Positions 33,705 to 44,775 of a stretch of DNA of 64,000 bases are shown one piece after another (positions within the stretch are counted from its first letter, which is position 1; each line of letters opens with the position of its first letter). Under the pieces are notes generated by a model. The model had not been told where the DNA came from. It saw only the letters and a list, made by a program, of their open reading frames with translations, and ran no database searches. The stretch is from Pseudomonas marincola (lineage in GTDB: Bacteria > Pseudomonadota > Gammaproteobacteria > Pseudomonadales > Pseudomonadaceae): the NCBI RefSeq assembly GCF_900116605.1, contig NZ_FPBC01000003.1, positions 1 to 64,000 of the forward strand. Reading direction: 5' to 3'. The position numbers were made by a program, and so were the translations under genes.

Positions 33705-35111
33705 CTAGTGGATGGGCTGAAACTGCAACGCCAGTTCGCGTAGCGTGGCCTCGGCCTCAAGCACTTTGTCTACCGCCTGATTGGCTTTGTCACGGCTCAG
33801 GCCCAACCTGTCAAACAGCTCCTGCGGAACTTCGCGGTCGGGGCCATGGCCGATGCCGCGATTACGCAGCAGCCCGACTGCAACGTTAATCAGGTTGGCG
33901 TATTGCGCGTGCTCGCCTCTGTAGTCGCTGTCGTGCTGAAAACGCAGCGCGTTGGCAAGCTCTTCCGGCATGTCCCAGTAACGCATCAGCCACGCGCTGA
34001 TCTGCTCCCGGCTGATGCCCAGAAAATGCTGCTCAATGTAGCTGTGCGGCACATGCGGATTGGCCTCGATATGCCGGCAAATCAGCGAGAAGTGTGGCGG
34101 GAATACATGCGCCAGCAGCAAATATCCGAAGTTGTGCAAAAGCCCGCCGAGATAGGTCAGGCCCGGCTCCGGGCGTTGTTCACGAGGGATGGCGCGGGTC
34201 AGCCCCTCAATGACGGCGGCGGTATAAATGGCTTGCTGCCAATAGGGCGTGGCTTGCTGGGGATGATCTTTGGGCAGGCCCAGTGTTTTGCCCAACGCCA
34301 GCCCCAGGGCCAGATTGATGACCAGTTCAAAGCCCAGCACGCGGACAATTGCATCTTCTACCGAGCGAATTTTCCCCGGTGCGGCGTAGTAGGGTGAAGC
34401 GGCCCAGCTGACTACCTGCGCCGCCAGCGCGGGATCTGTTTCGACTACGCCGGTAATGTCGTCGATGGTTGCATCCGGCTCGGTGCGCAGCTTGGTGATT
34501 TTCCGGGCGGTGGCGGACAGCGGCGGAATTTCGATGGTTTCTTCAAGGCGCTGTTGAATACGGCGCGCGGTGAATGCCTTTACTGCCTGATTGATTTCTG
34601 CCGGATCATCGTTGGGGCGATCAAGGTTGATGCGGATTCGCTCCAGCGGCTCGGCAAATCGTGCACAGCTGGCCTTGGTCAGCAGGGTTTTGAAGTCGGC
34701 ACTGGAGAGTTCGAGCAAAACCCCGGGCTTGCCCGACTCAACCCACACGCTTGGCTCCTGCAGGATCGATTCGTCGTAAGTGCAGGGCGAGTTGGTCAGC
34801 GGCGGCAAACCGGGCAGCGTGTTCAGGTTATGCGGGCTGAGCATGCGTGCCAGGCGCTCGGGCTTGAGCACCGTGAGCTTGCGGCCGGTAAGTTCTTCGA
34901 GCTGGTTGAGGTCAAGGAGTTGGTCGTGGCGAAACAGCAGTAACATGGCGCCAATGCTGTCTTCCAGCATGATCGCTTGCAGGCGTTGGGCTGCAGGGAT
35001 ACCGGCTTTCTCCGAGTGAGCCTGATAACTGAGGCCGAGCTTGTCGAGCAGTTGTGTGATGATGAGTGGCGCAGTAGCAGAGTCGACAGCTGGATTAAGA
35101 GCTTGAGGCAT
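33705..35111 (-). CDS. HDOD-domain protein with N-terminal YbaK-like domain
   Basis: A 468-residue protein. The first ~150 residues resemble the YbaK/aminoacyl-tRNA-deacylase-associated domain. Residues ~195-400 form an HDOD domain (ATARKITKLRTEPDATIDDITGVVETDPALAAQV is its opening in split form, with LLHNFGYLLLAHVFP later). HDOD domains are HD-like signalling modules without clear enzymatic activity. In other pseudomonads this gene also lies next to recG. The role is unknown; a regulatory function is inferred. Confidence 0.82.
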   Translation of the reverse strand: MPQALNPAVDSATAPLIITQLLDKLGLSYQAHSEKAGIPAAQRLQAIMLEDSIGAMLLLFRHDQLLDLNQLEELTGRKLTVLKPERLARMLSPHNLNTLPGLPPLTNSPCTYDESILQEPSVWVESGKPGVLLELSSADFKTLLTKASCARFAEPLERIRINLDRPNDDPAEINQAVKAFTARRIQQRLEETIEIPPLSATARKITKLRTEPDATIDDITGVVETDPALAAQVVSWAASPYYAAPGKIRSVEDAIVRVLGFELVINLALGLALGKTLGLPKDHPQQATPYWQQAIYTAAVIEGLTRAIPREQRPEPGLTYLGGLLHNFGYLLLAHVFPPHFSLICRHIEANPHVPHSYIEQHFLGISREQISAWLMRYWDMPEELANALRFQHDSDYRGEHAQYANLINVAVGLLRNRGIGHGPDREVPQELFDRLGLSRDKANQAVDKVLEAEATLRELALQFQPIH

Positions 35112-35310
35112 TGTATATCCGGTTCTGGGCGGTAACAGATCGAAATAGTGGCTGACTAATAGACGATAACAGTCTGACGGTGCACGAGGGTAGCGTCAAA
35201 ATTCTGATTAATCGATGACAATATCAGCAAATTTTCGCCGACGCTGCCACTGGCTGCCAATTTGTCGACATTCTGCCACATCAGAGTCGGCCATAAGGCC
35301 GCTTCAAACC

Positions 35311-37386
35311 TCAGACTTGCCCGTACTGCTGGCCGTGTCGCAGCCAGCGATCCAGCAGCGGGCTGACATGCTGCGGCCACTGCTGCAGCAAGCTCATTGA
35401 CGCATCCCGAACCGCGGGCAAAAGATCGGCGTCGCGCATCAGGTCGGCTACCTTGAATTGCAGCAGGCCGGTTTGACGGGTGCCGAGCATTTCCCCGGGG
35501 CCGCGAATTTCTAGGTCTTTCTCGGCAATTAAAAAGCCGTCGCAAGTTTCACGCATGATGCCCAGTCGCTCACGGCCGAGTTGCGACAGCGGCGGGTGAT
35601 AGAGCAGTACGCAATGGCTGGCAGCGCTGCCGCGCCCGACCCGGCCACGCAGCTGATGCAGTTGCGCCAGCCCTAGTCGCTCGGGATTTTCGATAATCAT
35701 CAGGCTGGCATTCGGCACGTCCACACCGACTTCGATCACGGTGGTGGCGACCAACAGTTGCAGGGCGCCTTGTTTGAACTGATCCATGATCGCCGCCTTC
35801 TCGGCGGGTTTCATGCGGCCGTGAATCAGGCCCACATTGAGCCCGCCCAGCGCGGCAGCCAGGTCTTCAAAGGTGGTTTCGGCGGCCTGACACGTCAGCT
35901 CTTCAGACTCTTCAATCAGCGTGCACACCCAATACGCTTGGCGGCCTTCGTTGCAGGCAGTGCGCACGCGCTCGATCACTTCGATGCGGCGGCTGTCGGC
36001 AATCAGGACGGTATTGACCGGCGTACGTCCGGGCGGCAATTCGTCGAGAATCGAGGTGTCGAGATCGGCGTAAGCGCTCATGGCCAGCGTGCGCGGAATC
36101 GGCGTCGCGGTCATGATCAACTGGTGCGGGCAGAGTCGCGCATCGACCCCTTTTTTGCGCAGAGCCAGACGCTGCTGGACGCCGAAACGGTGTTGCTCGT
36201 CGATGATCACCAGCGCCAGTTTGTGGAACTTCACTTCATCCTGAAACAGCGCGTGGGTGCCAACCACCATCGGCGCGCCACTGGCGATTTGTTCGAGCGC
36301 TGCTGCGCGCGCCTTGCCCTTGAGCTTGCCCGCCAGCCAGGCAACTTCCAGCCCCAGTGGCTGCAACCATTTGCTGAAGTTGATGAAGTGCTGCTCGGCG
36401 AGAATCTCGGTCGGGGCCATCAGCGCCACCTGATACCCGGCTTCCAGCGCTTGCAGGGCAGCAAAGGCGGCGACCACGGTCTTGCCGGAGCCGACGTCAC
36501 CCTGAACCAGGCGCAGCATGGGTTCATCCTGTGCCAGATCGTAAGCAATCTCGGCGCCCACGCGCTTCTGGGCTCCGGTGGGTTCAAAACCCAGATTGTG
36601 CAAAAACTGCGCAGGCAGCTTGCTGGCGACTGGAAGTTGCGGCGCTTGTTGCGCGCGAACACTCTCGCGCAGGCGCTGCAGCGACAGTTGATGGGTAAGC
36701 AGTTCTTCAAAAGCCAGGCGGTGTTGCGCCCAGTGTCGGCCCTCGGCAAGTTCTTCAATGTCAGCATCGGCGGGCGGTCGGTGCAGATAGCGAATAGCTT
36801 CGGCCAGCGGGCCTAATTGGTATTCCTTGGCCAGCTCTTCCGGCAACCAGTCTGGCAAGCTGTGCGGGCCAAGGCGGGCCAGCGCCAGTTCACTGAGCTG
36901 ACGCAGGCGCTGTTGGGTCAGGCCTTCGGTGGTCGGGTAGATCGGCGTCAGGGTTTGTTCGACGGCAATTTGCGTCTCGCCGCTGAGCGCGCGGTATTCC
37001 GGGTGGTAAATCTCCAGCCCTGATGAGCCGGGGCGGACCTCGCCGTAGCAGCGCAGATGAGTGCCGCGTTTGAAGCCTTCCTTCTGTGCATTACTGAAGT
37101 GATAGAAGCGCAGGCTGAGCGTGCCGGTGCCATCGTTGAGGCGCACCAACAGGCTGCGGCGTTTGCCCATGGCAATGTCGGCGCCGGTAACCGTGCCTTC
37201 AACCACGGCATCCTGACCGGGGCGCAGCGAGCCGATTGGCACGATGCGCGTGCGATCCTGATAACGCAGCGGCAAGTGAAACAGCACATCCTGAAGGTTT
37301 TCCAGACCGACCTTGGTGAGCTTCTCCTGCATGGCCGCGCCAACACCTTTAAGTGCAGTTACGGGAACCGCTGCCAACTCGGTCAT
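35311..37386 (-). CDS. recG: ATP-dependent DNA helicase RecG
   Basis: A 691-residue RecG of full length. The N-terminal wedge domain (OB fold, residues ~50-160) is followed by the SF2 motor: motif I GDVGSGKT near 300, DEQHRFG near 398, TATPIPRTL near 427 and VIEVGVDVPNA near 550. The C-terminal TRG region is present. RecG remodels stalled replication forks and Holliday junctions. It follows oxyR on the same strand by only three bases, so the two form an operon. A ~200-base gap separates its end from the HDOD gene. Confidence 0.96.
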   Translation of the reverse strand: MTELAAVPVTALKGVGAAMQEKLTKVGLENLQDVLFHLPLRYQDRTRIVPIGSLRPGQDAVVEGTVTGADIAMGKRRSLLVRLNDGTGTLSLRFYHFSNAQKEGFKRGTHLRCYGEVRPGSSGLEIYHPEYRALSGETQIAVEQTLTPIYPTTEGLTQQRLRQLSELALARLGPHSLPDWLPEELAKEYQLGPLAEAIRYLHRPPADADIEELAEGRHWAQHRLAFEELLTHQLSLQRLRESVRAQQAPQLPVASKLPAQFLHNLGFEPTGAQKRVGAEIAYDLAQDEPMLRLVQGDVGSGKTVVAAFAALQALEAGYQVALMAPTEILAEQHFINFSKWLQPLGLEVAWLAGKLKGKARAAALEQIASGAPMVVGTHALFQDEVKFHKLALVIIDEQHRFGVQQRLALRKKGVDARLCPHQLIMTATPIPRTLAMSAYADLDTSILDELPPGRTPVNTVLIADSRRIEVIERVRTACNEGRQAYWVCTLIEESEELTCQAAETTFEDLAAALGGLNVGLIHGRMKPAEKAAIMDQFKQGALQLLVATTVIEVGVDVPNASLMIIENPERLGLAQLHQLRGRVGRGSAASHCVLLYHPPLSQLGRERLGIMRETCDGFLIAEKDLEIRGPGEMLGTRQTGLLQFKVADLMRDADLLPAVRDASMSLLQQWPQHVSPLLDRWLRHGQQYGQV

Positions 37387-37389
37387 TGC

Positions 37390-38316
37390 TTATACGCTTT
37401 GCGGTTGTGCGCGTGAGACCGAGCACAGGCGGATCGAGTCCGCGAGAATTTCAATCGCCTTGGGCCGTGGAAAGCTCGCGCGCCAGGCAATGGCCACGGT
37501 ACGAAAGGGCACGGGCGCACTCAGCGGACGCACTTCGATAATCCCAGGCGCGTAATGGTGGCTGTCGACAGCCGAGAGCGGCAGGATTGATACGCCCAGA
37601 CCGGAGGCAACCATGTGGCGAATGGTTTCCAGTGAGCTGGATTCCACGGTGGTGTGCTTGGCGTGATCTTCGCCGCCCTTGCGCAGGGTCGGGCAGGCCT
37701 CAAGTACCTGATCGCGGAAGCAGTGGCCTTCGCCCAACAGCAGCAGACTCTTGTCGTTGAGCAGCTTGCTGTCGATCGACTTCAGCTCAGTCCACGGATG
37801 GCCGCTCGGCATCAGCGCGTAAAACGGCTCGTCGTAAAGGGCTTTGGTCAGCACGTCGGCTTCCTGAAACGGCAGAGCAATGATCACTGCATCCAGCTCG
37901 CCGGTGCGCAGTTTGTCGCGCAGGACGTGAGTAAAGTTTTCTTCGATATACAGCGGCATTTCCGGAGCAACACGGTGCAGCTGCGGAATCAGATGCGGGA
38001 ACAGGTACGGGCCAACGGTGTAGATTGCGCCGATTTTCAGTGGTGCGGCGAGCTGGTTCTTGCCCGCCTGAGCCAGCTCACGAATACCCTGAGCCTGCTC
38101 CAGAACCTTCTGTGCCTGCGTGATGATGCCTTCGCCAACGGGCGTCAGACGCACGGCGCTTTTGCTGCGCTCGAAAATCAGCACACCGAGTTCATCTTCG
38201 AGTTTCTTGACCCCGACCGAAAGCGTCGGCTGACTGACATGGCAACGCTCGGCCGCACGGCCAAAGTGCTGCTCCTGAGCGAGGGTGACGATATAGCGCA
38301 GTTCAGTAAGGGTCAT
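37390..38316 (-). CDS. oxyR: LysR-family peroxide sensor OxyR
   Basis: A 308-residue LysR-type regulator with N-terminal winged helix (FGRAAERCHVSQPTLSVGVKK region) and the redox-active cysteines in GHCFRDQVLEAC. Starting at the ATG at 38316 numbers them Cys199 and Cys208, exactly as in E. coli OxyR. GGATGGA precedes this ATG at good spacing, so it is chosen over the start three codons earlier. It senses hydrogen peroxide by disulfide formation and activates antioxidant genes. It forms an operon with recG. Confidence 0.95.
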   Translation of the reverse strand: MTLTELRYIVTLAQEQHFGRAAERCHVSQPTLSVGVKKLEDELGVLIFERSKSAVRLTPVGEGIITQAQKVLEQAQGIRELAQAGKNQLAAPLKIGAIYTVGPYLFPHLIPQLHRVAPEMPLYIEENFTHVLRDKLRTGELDAVIIALPFQEADVLTKALYDEPFYALMPSGHPWTELKSIDSKLLNDKSLLLLGEGHCFRDQVLEACPTLRKGGEDHAKHTTVESSSLETIRHMVASGLGVSILPLSAVDSHHYAPGIIEVRPLSAPVPFRTVAIAWRASFPRPKAIEILADSIRLCSVSRAQPQSV

Positions 38317-38412
38317 AGCGTCCATCCATTAAGTACCGCCCTAGCATAGCCTTTGCAATGCAATGAACCAACCGCGCTAAACTGCTCGCAGGTGAAAATA
38401 ATGGAGAATCGC

Positions 38413-39276
38413 ATGCCAACAGCTACGCGGGTATTGATTGCAGGGTGTGGTGACGTCGGCACGCGCTTGGGCTTACGGCTGGCTCAGGCGGATTGGCAGG
38501 TGTTTGGGTTGCGCCGCAACACTGCGCAATTGCCGCCGCAGATCGAACCGGTGACGGGTGATTTGCAGGCCGATGCCTGCCCGGTGCAATGGCCGGCGGG
38601 AGCGCTGGATTATCTGGTTTATTGTGCTGCCGCGACTCAGTCCGATGAGGCTGGATACCGCGCGGCTTATGTCGATGGGCTAAAACGTACGCTGGGCTGG
38701 TTGGCGCAGTCCGGCCAGCAACCCAAGCGCGTGCTGTTTGTTTCGAGCAGTGGCGTTTACGGCCAGCAGGATGGCGAATGGGTGGATGAAACCTCGCCAG
38801 CCGGCGCCGGGCGTTTTAGCGGGCGGATCATGCTCGAGGCCGAGCAGGTGGCGTTGTCCGCTGGCCTGCCGGCCACTGTTGTGCGCCTCACCGGAATATA
38901 CGGGCCGGGACGCAAATGGCTGATCAATCAGGTGCGCGAAGGGTATCGGGTCGCGGTCGAGCCGCCGCTGTATGGCAATCGCATTCAGGTCGATGACGCG
39001 AGTGGCCTGCTGGCCTTTTTGCTGCAGGCAGATGAGCGCGGCGTTGCGCTGGAAGATTGCTACATCGGCGTCGATGATCAGCCTGCGCCCCTGCACGAAG
39101 TGGTGGCGTGGTTACGCGAGCAATTAGGCGTGACGCATTGGGCGGGGGATGAGGCGACAGTGCGCCGGGCGGGGAGTAAGCGTTGCAGTAATGCACGTGC
39201 GCGGGCCTTGGGCTGGACGCCGCAGTACCCGAGTTATCGCGAAGGCTATGCCGCTATTTTGCAGGATTTGAGCTGA
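38413..39276 (+). CDS. NAD-dependent epimerase/dehydratase-like (YeeZ-type) protein
   Basis: A 287-residue Rossmann-fold protein. The nucleotide-binding motif GCGDVGTRLG is near the N-terminus. It has SSSGVYGQQDG and the YGPGRKWLINQV segment of extended short-chain dehydrogenase-like proteins. Substrate unknown. GGAG six bases upstream supports the ATG at 38413 over 38401. It is transcribed divergently from oxyR and converges with ridA over a strong hairpin. Confidence 0.82.
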   Translation: MPTATRVLIAGCGDVGTRLGLRLAQADWQVFGLRRNTAQLPPQIEPVTGDLQADACPVQWPAGALDYLVYCAAATQSDEAGYRAAYVDGLKRTLGWLAQSGQQPKRVLFVSSSGVYGQQDGEWVDETSPAGAGRFSGRIMLEAEQVALSAGLPATVVRLTGIYGPGRKWLINQVREGYRVAVEPPLYGNRIQVDDASGLLAFLLQADERGVALEDCYIGVDDQPAPLHEVVAWLREQLGVTHWAGDEATVRRAGSKRCSNARARALGWTPQYPSYREGYAAILQDLS

Positions 39277-39285
39277 GCAGCAGAG

Positions 39286-39308
39286 CAGGGGCGTTGAGTA
39301 CGCCCCTG
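39286..39308. terminator. Bidirectional terminator-like hairpin
   Basis: CAGGGGCGT and ACGCCCCTG form a perfect 9-bp stem with a short loop between the convergent epimerase-like gene and ridA. No long T-tract on either side. Confidence 0.6.
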
Positions 39309-39319
39309 ATCACAAACGC

Positions 39320-39700
39320 TTATTCGATGACCAGAATCGCGTCCATTTCTACCTGAGCGCCTTTTGGCAGCGCCGCAACACCAATGGCGGCGCGTGCTGG
39401 ATATGGCTGCTCAAAGTAACGGCCCATCACTTCGTTGACGGTGGCGAAGTGCGACAGATCGGTGAGGAAGATGTTGAGTTTGACGATGTCCTTGAATGAG
39501 CCGCCAGCAGCTTCTGCAACCGACTTGAGGTTCTCGAATACCTGAACGGTCTGGGCTTCAAAGCCTTCAACCAGTTCCATGGTTTTCGGGTCCAGCGGGA
39601 TCTGGCCGGACATGTACACAGTGTTGCCAGCCTTGATCGCCTGAGAGTAGGTGCCGATAGCTGCAGGTGCTTTGTCGCTGGTGATAACGCTCTTGCTCAT
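39320..39700 (-). CDS. ridA: RidA-family reactive enamine/imine deaminase
   Basis: A 126-residue RidA protein (YjgF/YER057c family), full length. Conserved segments: [19 protein letters not shown] and [22 protein letters not shown], with the substrate-binding Arg in the last one. RidA hydrolyses reactive imines made by threonine dehydratase and related enzymes, protecting PLP enzymes. The start at 39700 gives [12 protein letters not shown], the normal family N-terminus, preceded by GGAGAAT. It is about 100 bases downstream of spoT on the same strand. Confidence 0.94.
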   Translation of the reverse strand: MSKSVITSDKAPAAIGTYSQAIKAGNTVYMSGQIPLDPKTMELVEGFEAQTVQVFENLKSVAEAAGGSFKDIVKLNIFLTDLSHFATVNEVMGRYFEQPYPARAAIGVAALPKGAQVEMDAILVIE

Positions 39701-39800
39701 GAGATTCTCCAGTTGAAGGTTGCGCGGGCTTGGCCCACGTGCAGACAGTTCGAGTACGGTGGTCAGGCCACCGTACAACAATGTCGATGAATGTGTGTAC

Positions 39801-41909
39801 TCAGGAACGCACCCGGGTGATGCGAATAACGCCCAGCAAGGCGCGCAGCTTCTTGATCACGCGGGCCAGATGCACGCGGTCATGTACGCTGACCACCAAC
39901 TGCACGACACTCATGCGCCCGTCGCGCTCATCCATGCTGATCTTCTCGATGTTGCCGTCGGCGTCGTTGACACTGCCGGCGAGCAGGGCGATCAGGCCGC
40001 GCTGGTGTTCCAGTTCGACGCGCAACTCGACGTTGAATTCGCCGGTGACATCTTTCGCCCAGGACAGCTGGATGCACTTTTCCGGATTGTTGCGCACCTC
40101 GCCAATGTTGCGGCAGCTTTCGAGGTGCACGACCATGCCTTTACCCGCAGACAGGTAGCCGACAATCGGGTCGCCTGGAATTGGCGTGCAGCATTTGGCG
40201 TAACTAAGAACCAGGCCTTCGGTGCCGCGAATCGCCAGCGGGCCTTCGCTGCTTGGGCGCTCTTCGCCTTCGCTGGCGAGCATACGGCGGCCGACAACAT
40301 AGGCCATGCGGTTACCCAGGCCGATATCTTCCAGCACGTCTTCGATGACCTGCTGACGGTATTCGCTGAGTACCAGTTGAATTCGTTCTTGGCTGATCTT
40401 CTCGAGGCTGGTGTCGAAGCTGGCCAGCACCTTGTTGAGCAAGCGTTCGCCGAGGTTGATCGACTCTGAGCGACGCTGTTGCTTGAGCGCGTGGCGGATA
40501 TGCGTACGCGCCTTGCCGGTGACTACAAAGTTCAACCATGCCGGGTTCGGACGTGCCGCCGGCGCGCTGACGATCTCAACCGTCGAGCCGCTCTCCAGTG
40601 CTTGTGACAGCGGTGCAAGGCGACGATTGATCCGGCAGGCAATACAAGTGTTGCCGACATCGGTGTGCACCGCGTAAGCAAAGTCGACCGCCGTGGAGCC
40701 TTTTGGCAGCTCCATGATGCGGCCTTTCGGGGTGAAGACGTAGACCTCGTCCGGGAACAGGTCGATCTTCACGCTCTCGATAAATTCCAGCGAGTTGCCC
40801 GCGCGTTGCTGCATCTCCAGAACGCCCTTGACCCACTGCCGTGCGCGGGCGTGAGTGCCTTTGGGCTGATCTTCTTCGTTGGATTTGTACAGCCAGTGCG
40901 CAGCGATGCCGTTGTTAGCCATCTCTTCCATCTCGCGCGTGCGGATCTGGATTTCGATGGGCACGCCATGCATGCCGAACAGCGTGGTATGCAACGACTG
41001 GTAGCCATTGGCCTTGGGAATTGCGATGTAGTCTTTGAAGCGTCCCGGCAGCGGCTTGTACAGATTGTGCACGGCGCCGAGGATGCGATAGCAGGTGTCG
41101 ACCTTGTCGACGATGATGCGGAAGGCGTAGACGTCCATGATTTCATTGAACGCCCGGCGCTTGCCGCGCATCTTCTGGTAAATACCGTACAGGTGTTTCT
41201 CGCGCCCGCTGACCTCGCCTTGAAGATTTTCGCGTTCAAGGCAATGCACCAGCGACTCTTCAATTTTATTGACGATTTCTTTGCGGTTGCCGCGGGCCCG
41301 GCGCACGGCAGCGCGGATCAGGCCGGCACGCATCGGGTGCATGGCCTTGAAGCCGAGGTCTTCGAACTCGACGCGCATGCTGTGCATGCCCAAACGGTTG
41401 GCGATCGGTGCGTAGATTTCCAGCGTTTCTTTGGCGATGCGCCGACGCTTCTCGCCAGACAGCACTTCCAGTGTGCGCATGTTGTGCAGACGGTCGGCCA
41501 ACTTGACCAGAATCACCCGAATGTCACGGGCCATGGCCATCGCCATTTTCTGGAAGTTTTCGGCTTGCGCTTCGGCTTTGGTCTCGAAGTTCATCTGGGT
41601 CAGCTTACTGACGCCATCAACCAGCTCGGCCACGGACTCACCGAACTGCGCGGTGAGTGCTTCTTTGGCGATGCCGGTGTCTTCGATTACGTCATGCAGC
41701 ATGGCCGCCATCAGGCTTTGATGGTCCATGTGCATGTCAGCAAGAATGCTAGCCACCGCGAGCGGGTGGGTTACATATGCCTCACCACTGCGGCGGCGTT
41801 GGCCGTCGTGGGCTTGCTCGGCATAGAAATAGGCTCGGCGGACCAGATTGACCTGGTCATCGCCGAGGTAGGTCGAAAGTCGAGTGGCGAGGGCGTCTAT
41901 GCTCGGCAT
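39801..41909 (-). CDS. spoT: Bifunctional (p)ppGpp synthetase/hydrolase SpoT
   Basis: A 702-residue RelA/SpoT homologue. The N-terminal HD hydrolase domain carries LHDVIEDTG (~70) and the synthetase domain has [12 protein letters not shown] (~307). A TGS domain ([13 protein letters not shown], ~413) and a C-terminal ACT domain (~630-700) complete it. It makes and degrades (p)ppGpp in response to starvation. Order gmk-rpoZ-spoT-ridA is the classical gammaproteobacterial arrangement. The HD motif is intact, fitting SpoT rather than RelA. Confidence 0.96.
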   Translation of the reverse strand: MPSIDALATRLSTYLGDDQVNLVRRAYFYAEQAHDGQRRRSGEAYVTHPLAVASILADMHMDHQSLMAAMLHDVIEDTGIAKEALTAQFGESVAELVDGVSKLTQMNFETKAEAQAENFQKMAMAMARDIRVILVKLADRLHNMRTLEVLSGEKRRRIAKETLEIYAPIANRLGMHSMRVEFEDLGFKAMHPMRAGLIRAAVRRARGNRKEIVNKIEESLVHCLERENLQGEVSGREKHLYGIYQKMRGKRRAFNEIMDVYAFRIIVDKVDTCYRILGAVHNLYKPLPGRFKDYIAIPKANGYQSLHTTLFGMHGVPIEIQIRTREMEEMANNGIAAHWLYKSNEEDQPKGTHARARQWVKGVLEMQQRAGNSLEFIESVKIDLFPDEVYVFTPKGRIMELPKGSTAVDFAYAVHTDVGNTCIACRINRRLAPLSQALESGSTVEIVSAPAARPNPAWLNFVVTGKARTHIRHALKQQRRSESINLGERLLNKVLASFDTSLEKISQERIQLVLSEYRQQVIEDVLEDIGLGNRMAYVVGRRMLASEGEERPSSEGPLAIRGTEGLVLSYAKCCTPIPGDPIVGYLSAGKGMVVHLESCRNIGEVRNNPEKCIQLSWAKDVTGEFNVELRVELEHQRGLIALLAGSVNDADGNIEKISMDERDGRMSVVQLVVSVHDRVHLARVIKKLRALLGVIRITRVRS

Positions 41910-41969
41910 AGGTGTTCTCCATGCTGAGCTGAGCGACCATGCGCCTTACGACGTCGACCGGGCATAGGC

Positions 41970-42233
41970 TTACAGAGGCTCGTTAGCCTCGTCCTCAAAT
42001 GAGCCAAACAATGGCTCTTCTTCAACGATTTCAGCTTGGGCGATGACGTCGTAGTTCATCAGGCCGGCAGCGATTTCGCGCAGTGCGATAACGGTAGGCT
42101 TGTCGTTTTCAACCGGAACCATTGGCTCTTTGCCGCCGGTAGCGAGCTGACGCGAACGCTTGGTCGCAAGCATGACCAGCTCAAAGCGGTTATCAACGTT
42201 GTCCAGGCAATCTTCAACGGTAACGCGGGCCAT
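41970..42233 (-). CDS. rpoZ: RNA polymerase omega subunit
   Basis: An 87-residue omega subunit, normal length for Pseudomonas. It begins [21 protein letters not shown] and has the conserved [10 protein letters not shown] segment. It helps assemble RNA polymerase around beta' and forms part of the ppGpp-binding site 1. It sits between gmk and spoT, 60 bases from spoT. Confidence 0.96.
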   Translation of the reverse strand: MARVTVEDCLDNVDNRFELVMLATKRSRQLATGGKEPMVPVENDKPTVIALREIAAGLMNYDVIAQAEIVEEEPLFGSFEDEANEPL

Positions 42234-42349
42234 GGTGTTCCTCGTAGCAAATGCAATTAAAGCTGGGCCCGAATGGGCGAGCGGACTGGATAGTCTAAAA
42301 AATCACCAGCGTTATGGGAAGCTTTTGTTTTGTCGTGCTGCCGTACGGC

Positions 42350-43136
<787 letters not shown>

Positions 43137-43153
43137 TGAAAGCGGCTGGCCGA

Positions 43154-44434
43154 TTACAGTGAGATGATGCCGTAAGCGCCAATTTTTGGCAGGCCGCCGT
43201 AGGTGCCAACTGGCGTTAATGTGAAGCCGTCAGCGCCAACCTTGAACACGGTCACTTCGCCTTTGTTGCCGATCAACTGGTTGATGTACTTGCCATCGGC
43301 GCTTAGCGTCAGGTCGCTGTAAAAGTCCATTTCAGCCTCGTTCTTGTAGGCCGTTGCGGTTTTCAGAGCGATGCTGCCATCCGGGTTGATGGTGTAGGCG
43401 CTGATGGAGCTGGACAGTGCATTGGCCGCCCACAGCGTTTTGCCGTCTCGCGAGGTCTCGACCCAGCAATTGGCGATCTCGCCACCTTCGACCGCATCGC
43501 CGGTCAGGGCGTCCGCTGTTACCAGTTTGATCTGGCCTTTGCCGTCCAGCGTGTAAGACGAGGACGAGCTGGTCTGCCATGAGTATTTCGGCGACTGCGG
43601 GACCTTGCCGGCTTCTTCGCGCAGCATGCCTTTCTTGTCCAGAAAGCGTGCTTCAGAGGCAACAATGATGTCGCCCGTAGCGCCTTTGATAATGTCGAAA
43701 CCGACCGGGATTGGCAGGGCACGGCTCGAATCGCCGTTCGGCGCGCTGGCGACGGAAACCGGCTCCTTGGAAAGAGTGCCGTCTGCATTCACCGCGAACA
43801 CTTTGAATTGCCCGGTCACCAGTTCGTTGACCACGACAAACTTGCCGTCAGTCGAGAACACAATGGTGGTTGGGCGAGCGCCCAGATTGCGGGTCGAGTT
43901 GGCGATTGGCGTGAGCTTGCCAGCCGCGTCGATGGTGAAGCCACTGATGTTGCCGCTGAATGGCGGAGCCTTGGCATCGCCGGAACTCGCCACATAAACC
44001 AGCTTGCCTTTGGAAGCGATACTGACCGGGTGGATATCGCTGGCTTTGACTGTATTCACCAGTTTCAGCTTGAAGTCGTCGGCGACATTGAACGAGCTGA
44101 TGGTGCCGTCACCGGAGTTGACGGTGAGCAGGTGCTTTTTGTCTTCGGTGTTATAGACACCATAAGCGGAAATCAGCGGATCAATGCCGTCAGCCAGTGG
44201 GTGAGTCGGGTCATAGCCGCCGTCGAAAATTTCGATATTGCCGGTTCCTTTGCCGCCGGATTTGAACTCGCCCAGCGTGCTCAGGCTGCCATCACTCATT
44301 TGCTTGAAGGCGACGATGGTATTGCCTTCGGCTTTATTACTTGAGGCATATACCGCGCCGATCTGCTCGACCGCCATTGCACTTGCACAGGTGGTGGTCA
44401 ATGCAATGGCGAGTAAAGTTTTTGCTGTATTCAT
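43154..44434 (-). CDS. Exported beta-propeller protein (lactonase-like)
   Basis: A 426-residue protein with signal peptide ending near CASAMA. The mature part consists of repeated beta-rich units such as GTISSFNVADDFKLKLV, GNISGFTIDAAGKLTPI and GQFKVFAVNADGTLSKE, as in a seven-bladed propeller of the 6-phosphogluconolactonase-like family. No substrate can be inferred. It is downstream of a cytochrome P460 gene on the same strand, separated by ~340 bases. It lies between gmk and yicC, which are adjacent in many pseudomonads. Confidence 0.82.
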   Translation of the reverse strand: MNTAKTLLAIALTTTCASAMAVEQIGAVYASSNKAEGNTIVAFKQMSDGSLSTLGEFKSGGKGTGNIEIFDGGYDPTHPLADGIDPLISAYGVYNTEDKKHLLTVNSGDGTISSFNVADDFKLKLVNTVKASDIHPVSIASKGKLVYVASSGDAKAPPFSGNISGFTIDAAGKLTPIANSTRNLGARPTTIVFSTDGKFVVVNELVTGQFKVFAVNADGTLSKEPVSVASAPNGDSSRALPIPVGFDIIKGATGDIIVASEARFLDKKGMLREEAGKVPQSPKYSWQTSSSSSYTLDGKGQIKLVTADALTGDAVEGGEIANCWVETSRDGKTLWAANALSSSISAYTINPDGSIALKTATAYKNEAEMDFYSDLTLSADGKYINQLIGNKGEVTVFKVGADGFTLTPVGTYGGLPKIGAYGIISL

Positions 44435-44775
44435 GACAATTCCCTTTATCGGATTACGAACAAGAAGTCGTGGCGGGCAGTTTCAGCTGCTGCATAATCA
44501 ACCTGCTAGTCACAGTAGATAAGTCTATGGCTGTGCTCTTCGGCTAATTAGCGGCTTATGCAGAATTTCAATAAATCGCTGTGTGAGCAATATTAATGTC
44601 GCGTTATACAAGGCGGATGTTCAGGCGAGGCAAAGCCTTGGCTAAGTAATTACCAATAGTTCTTGTTTGCATTTAAATGATAAAACTTAAGTTATCGAGT
44701 CAATCCGCGCGCATATAAGCCCGCGCGGGTTGACTGGGCATCAGTGAGTCCAGCGTGGCTGGGCTGCCTGTGCTG
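44435..44775 (-). other. Region between the cytochrome P460 and beta-propeller genes
   Basis: About 340 bases, AT-rich near 44550-44690. It contains the probable end of the P460 transcript (hairpin 44700-44733) and the promoter region of the beta-propeller gene. No gene was seen. Confidence 0.5.
44700..44733 (-). terminator. GC-rich hairpin after the cytochrome P460 gene
   Basis: TCAATCCGCGCG and CGCGCGGGTTGA pair over 12 positions (one G-T pair) with a 10-base loop, about 45 bases beyond the stop of the P460 gene. The following bases are AT-rich but not a clean T-tract. Confidence 0.5.

Noticed and set aside
40665..41927. A 420-codon plus-strand frame opposite spoT
   Set aside because: It lies entirely antisense to a well-supported spoT with all domains; no signals of its own.
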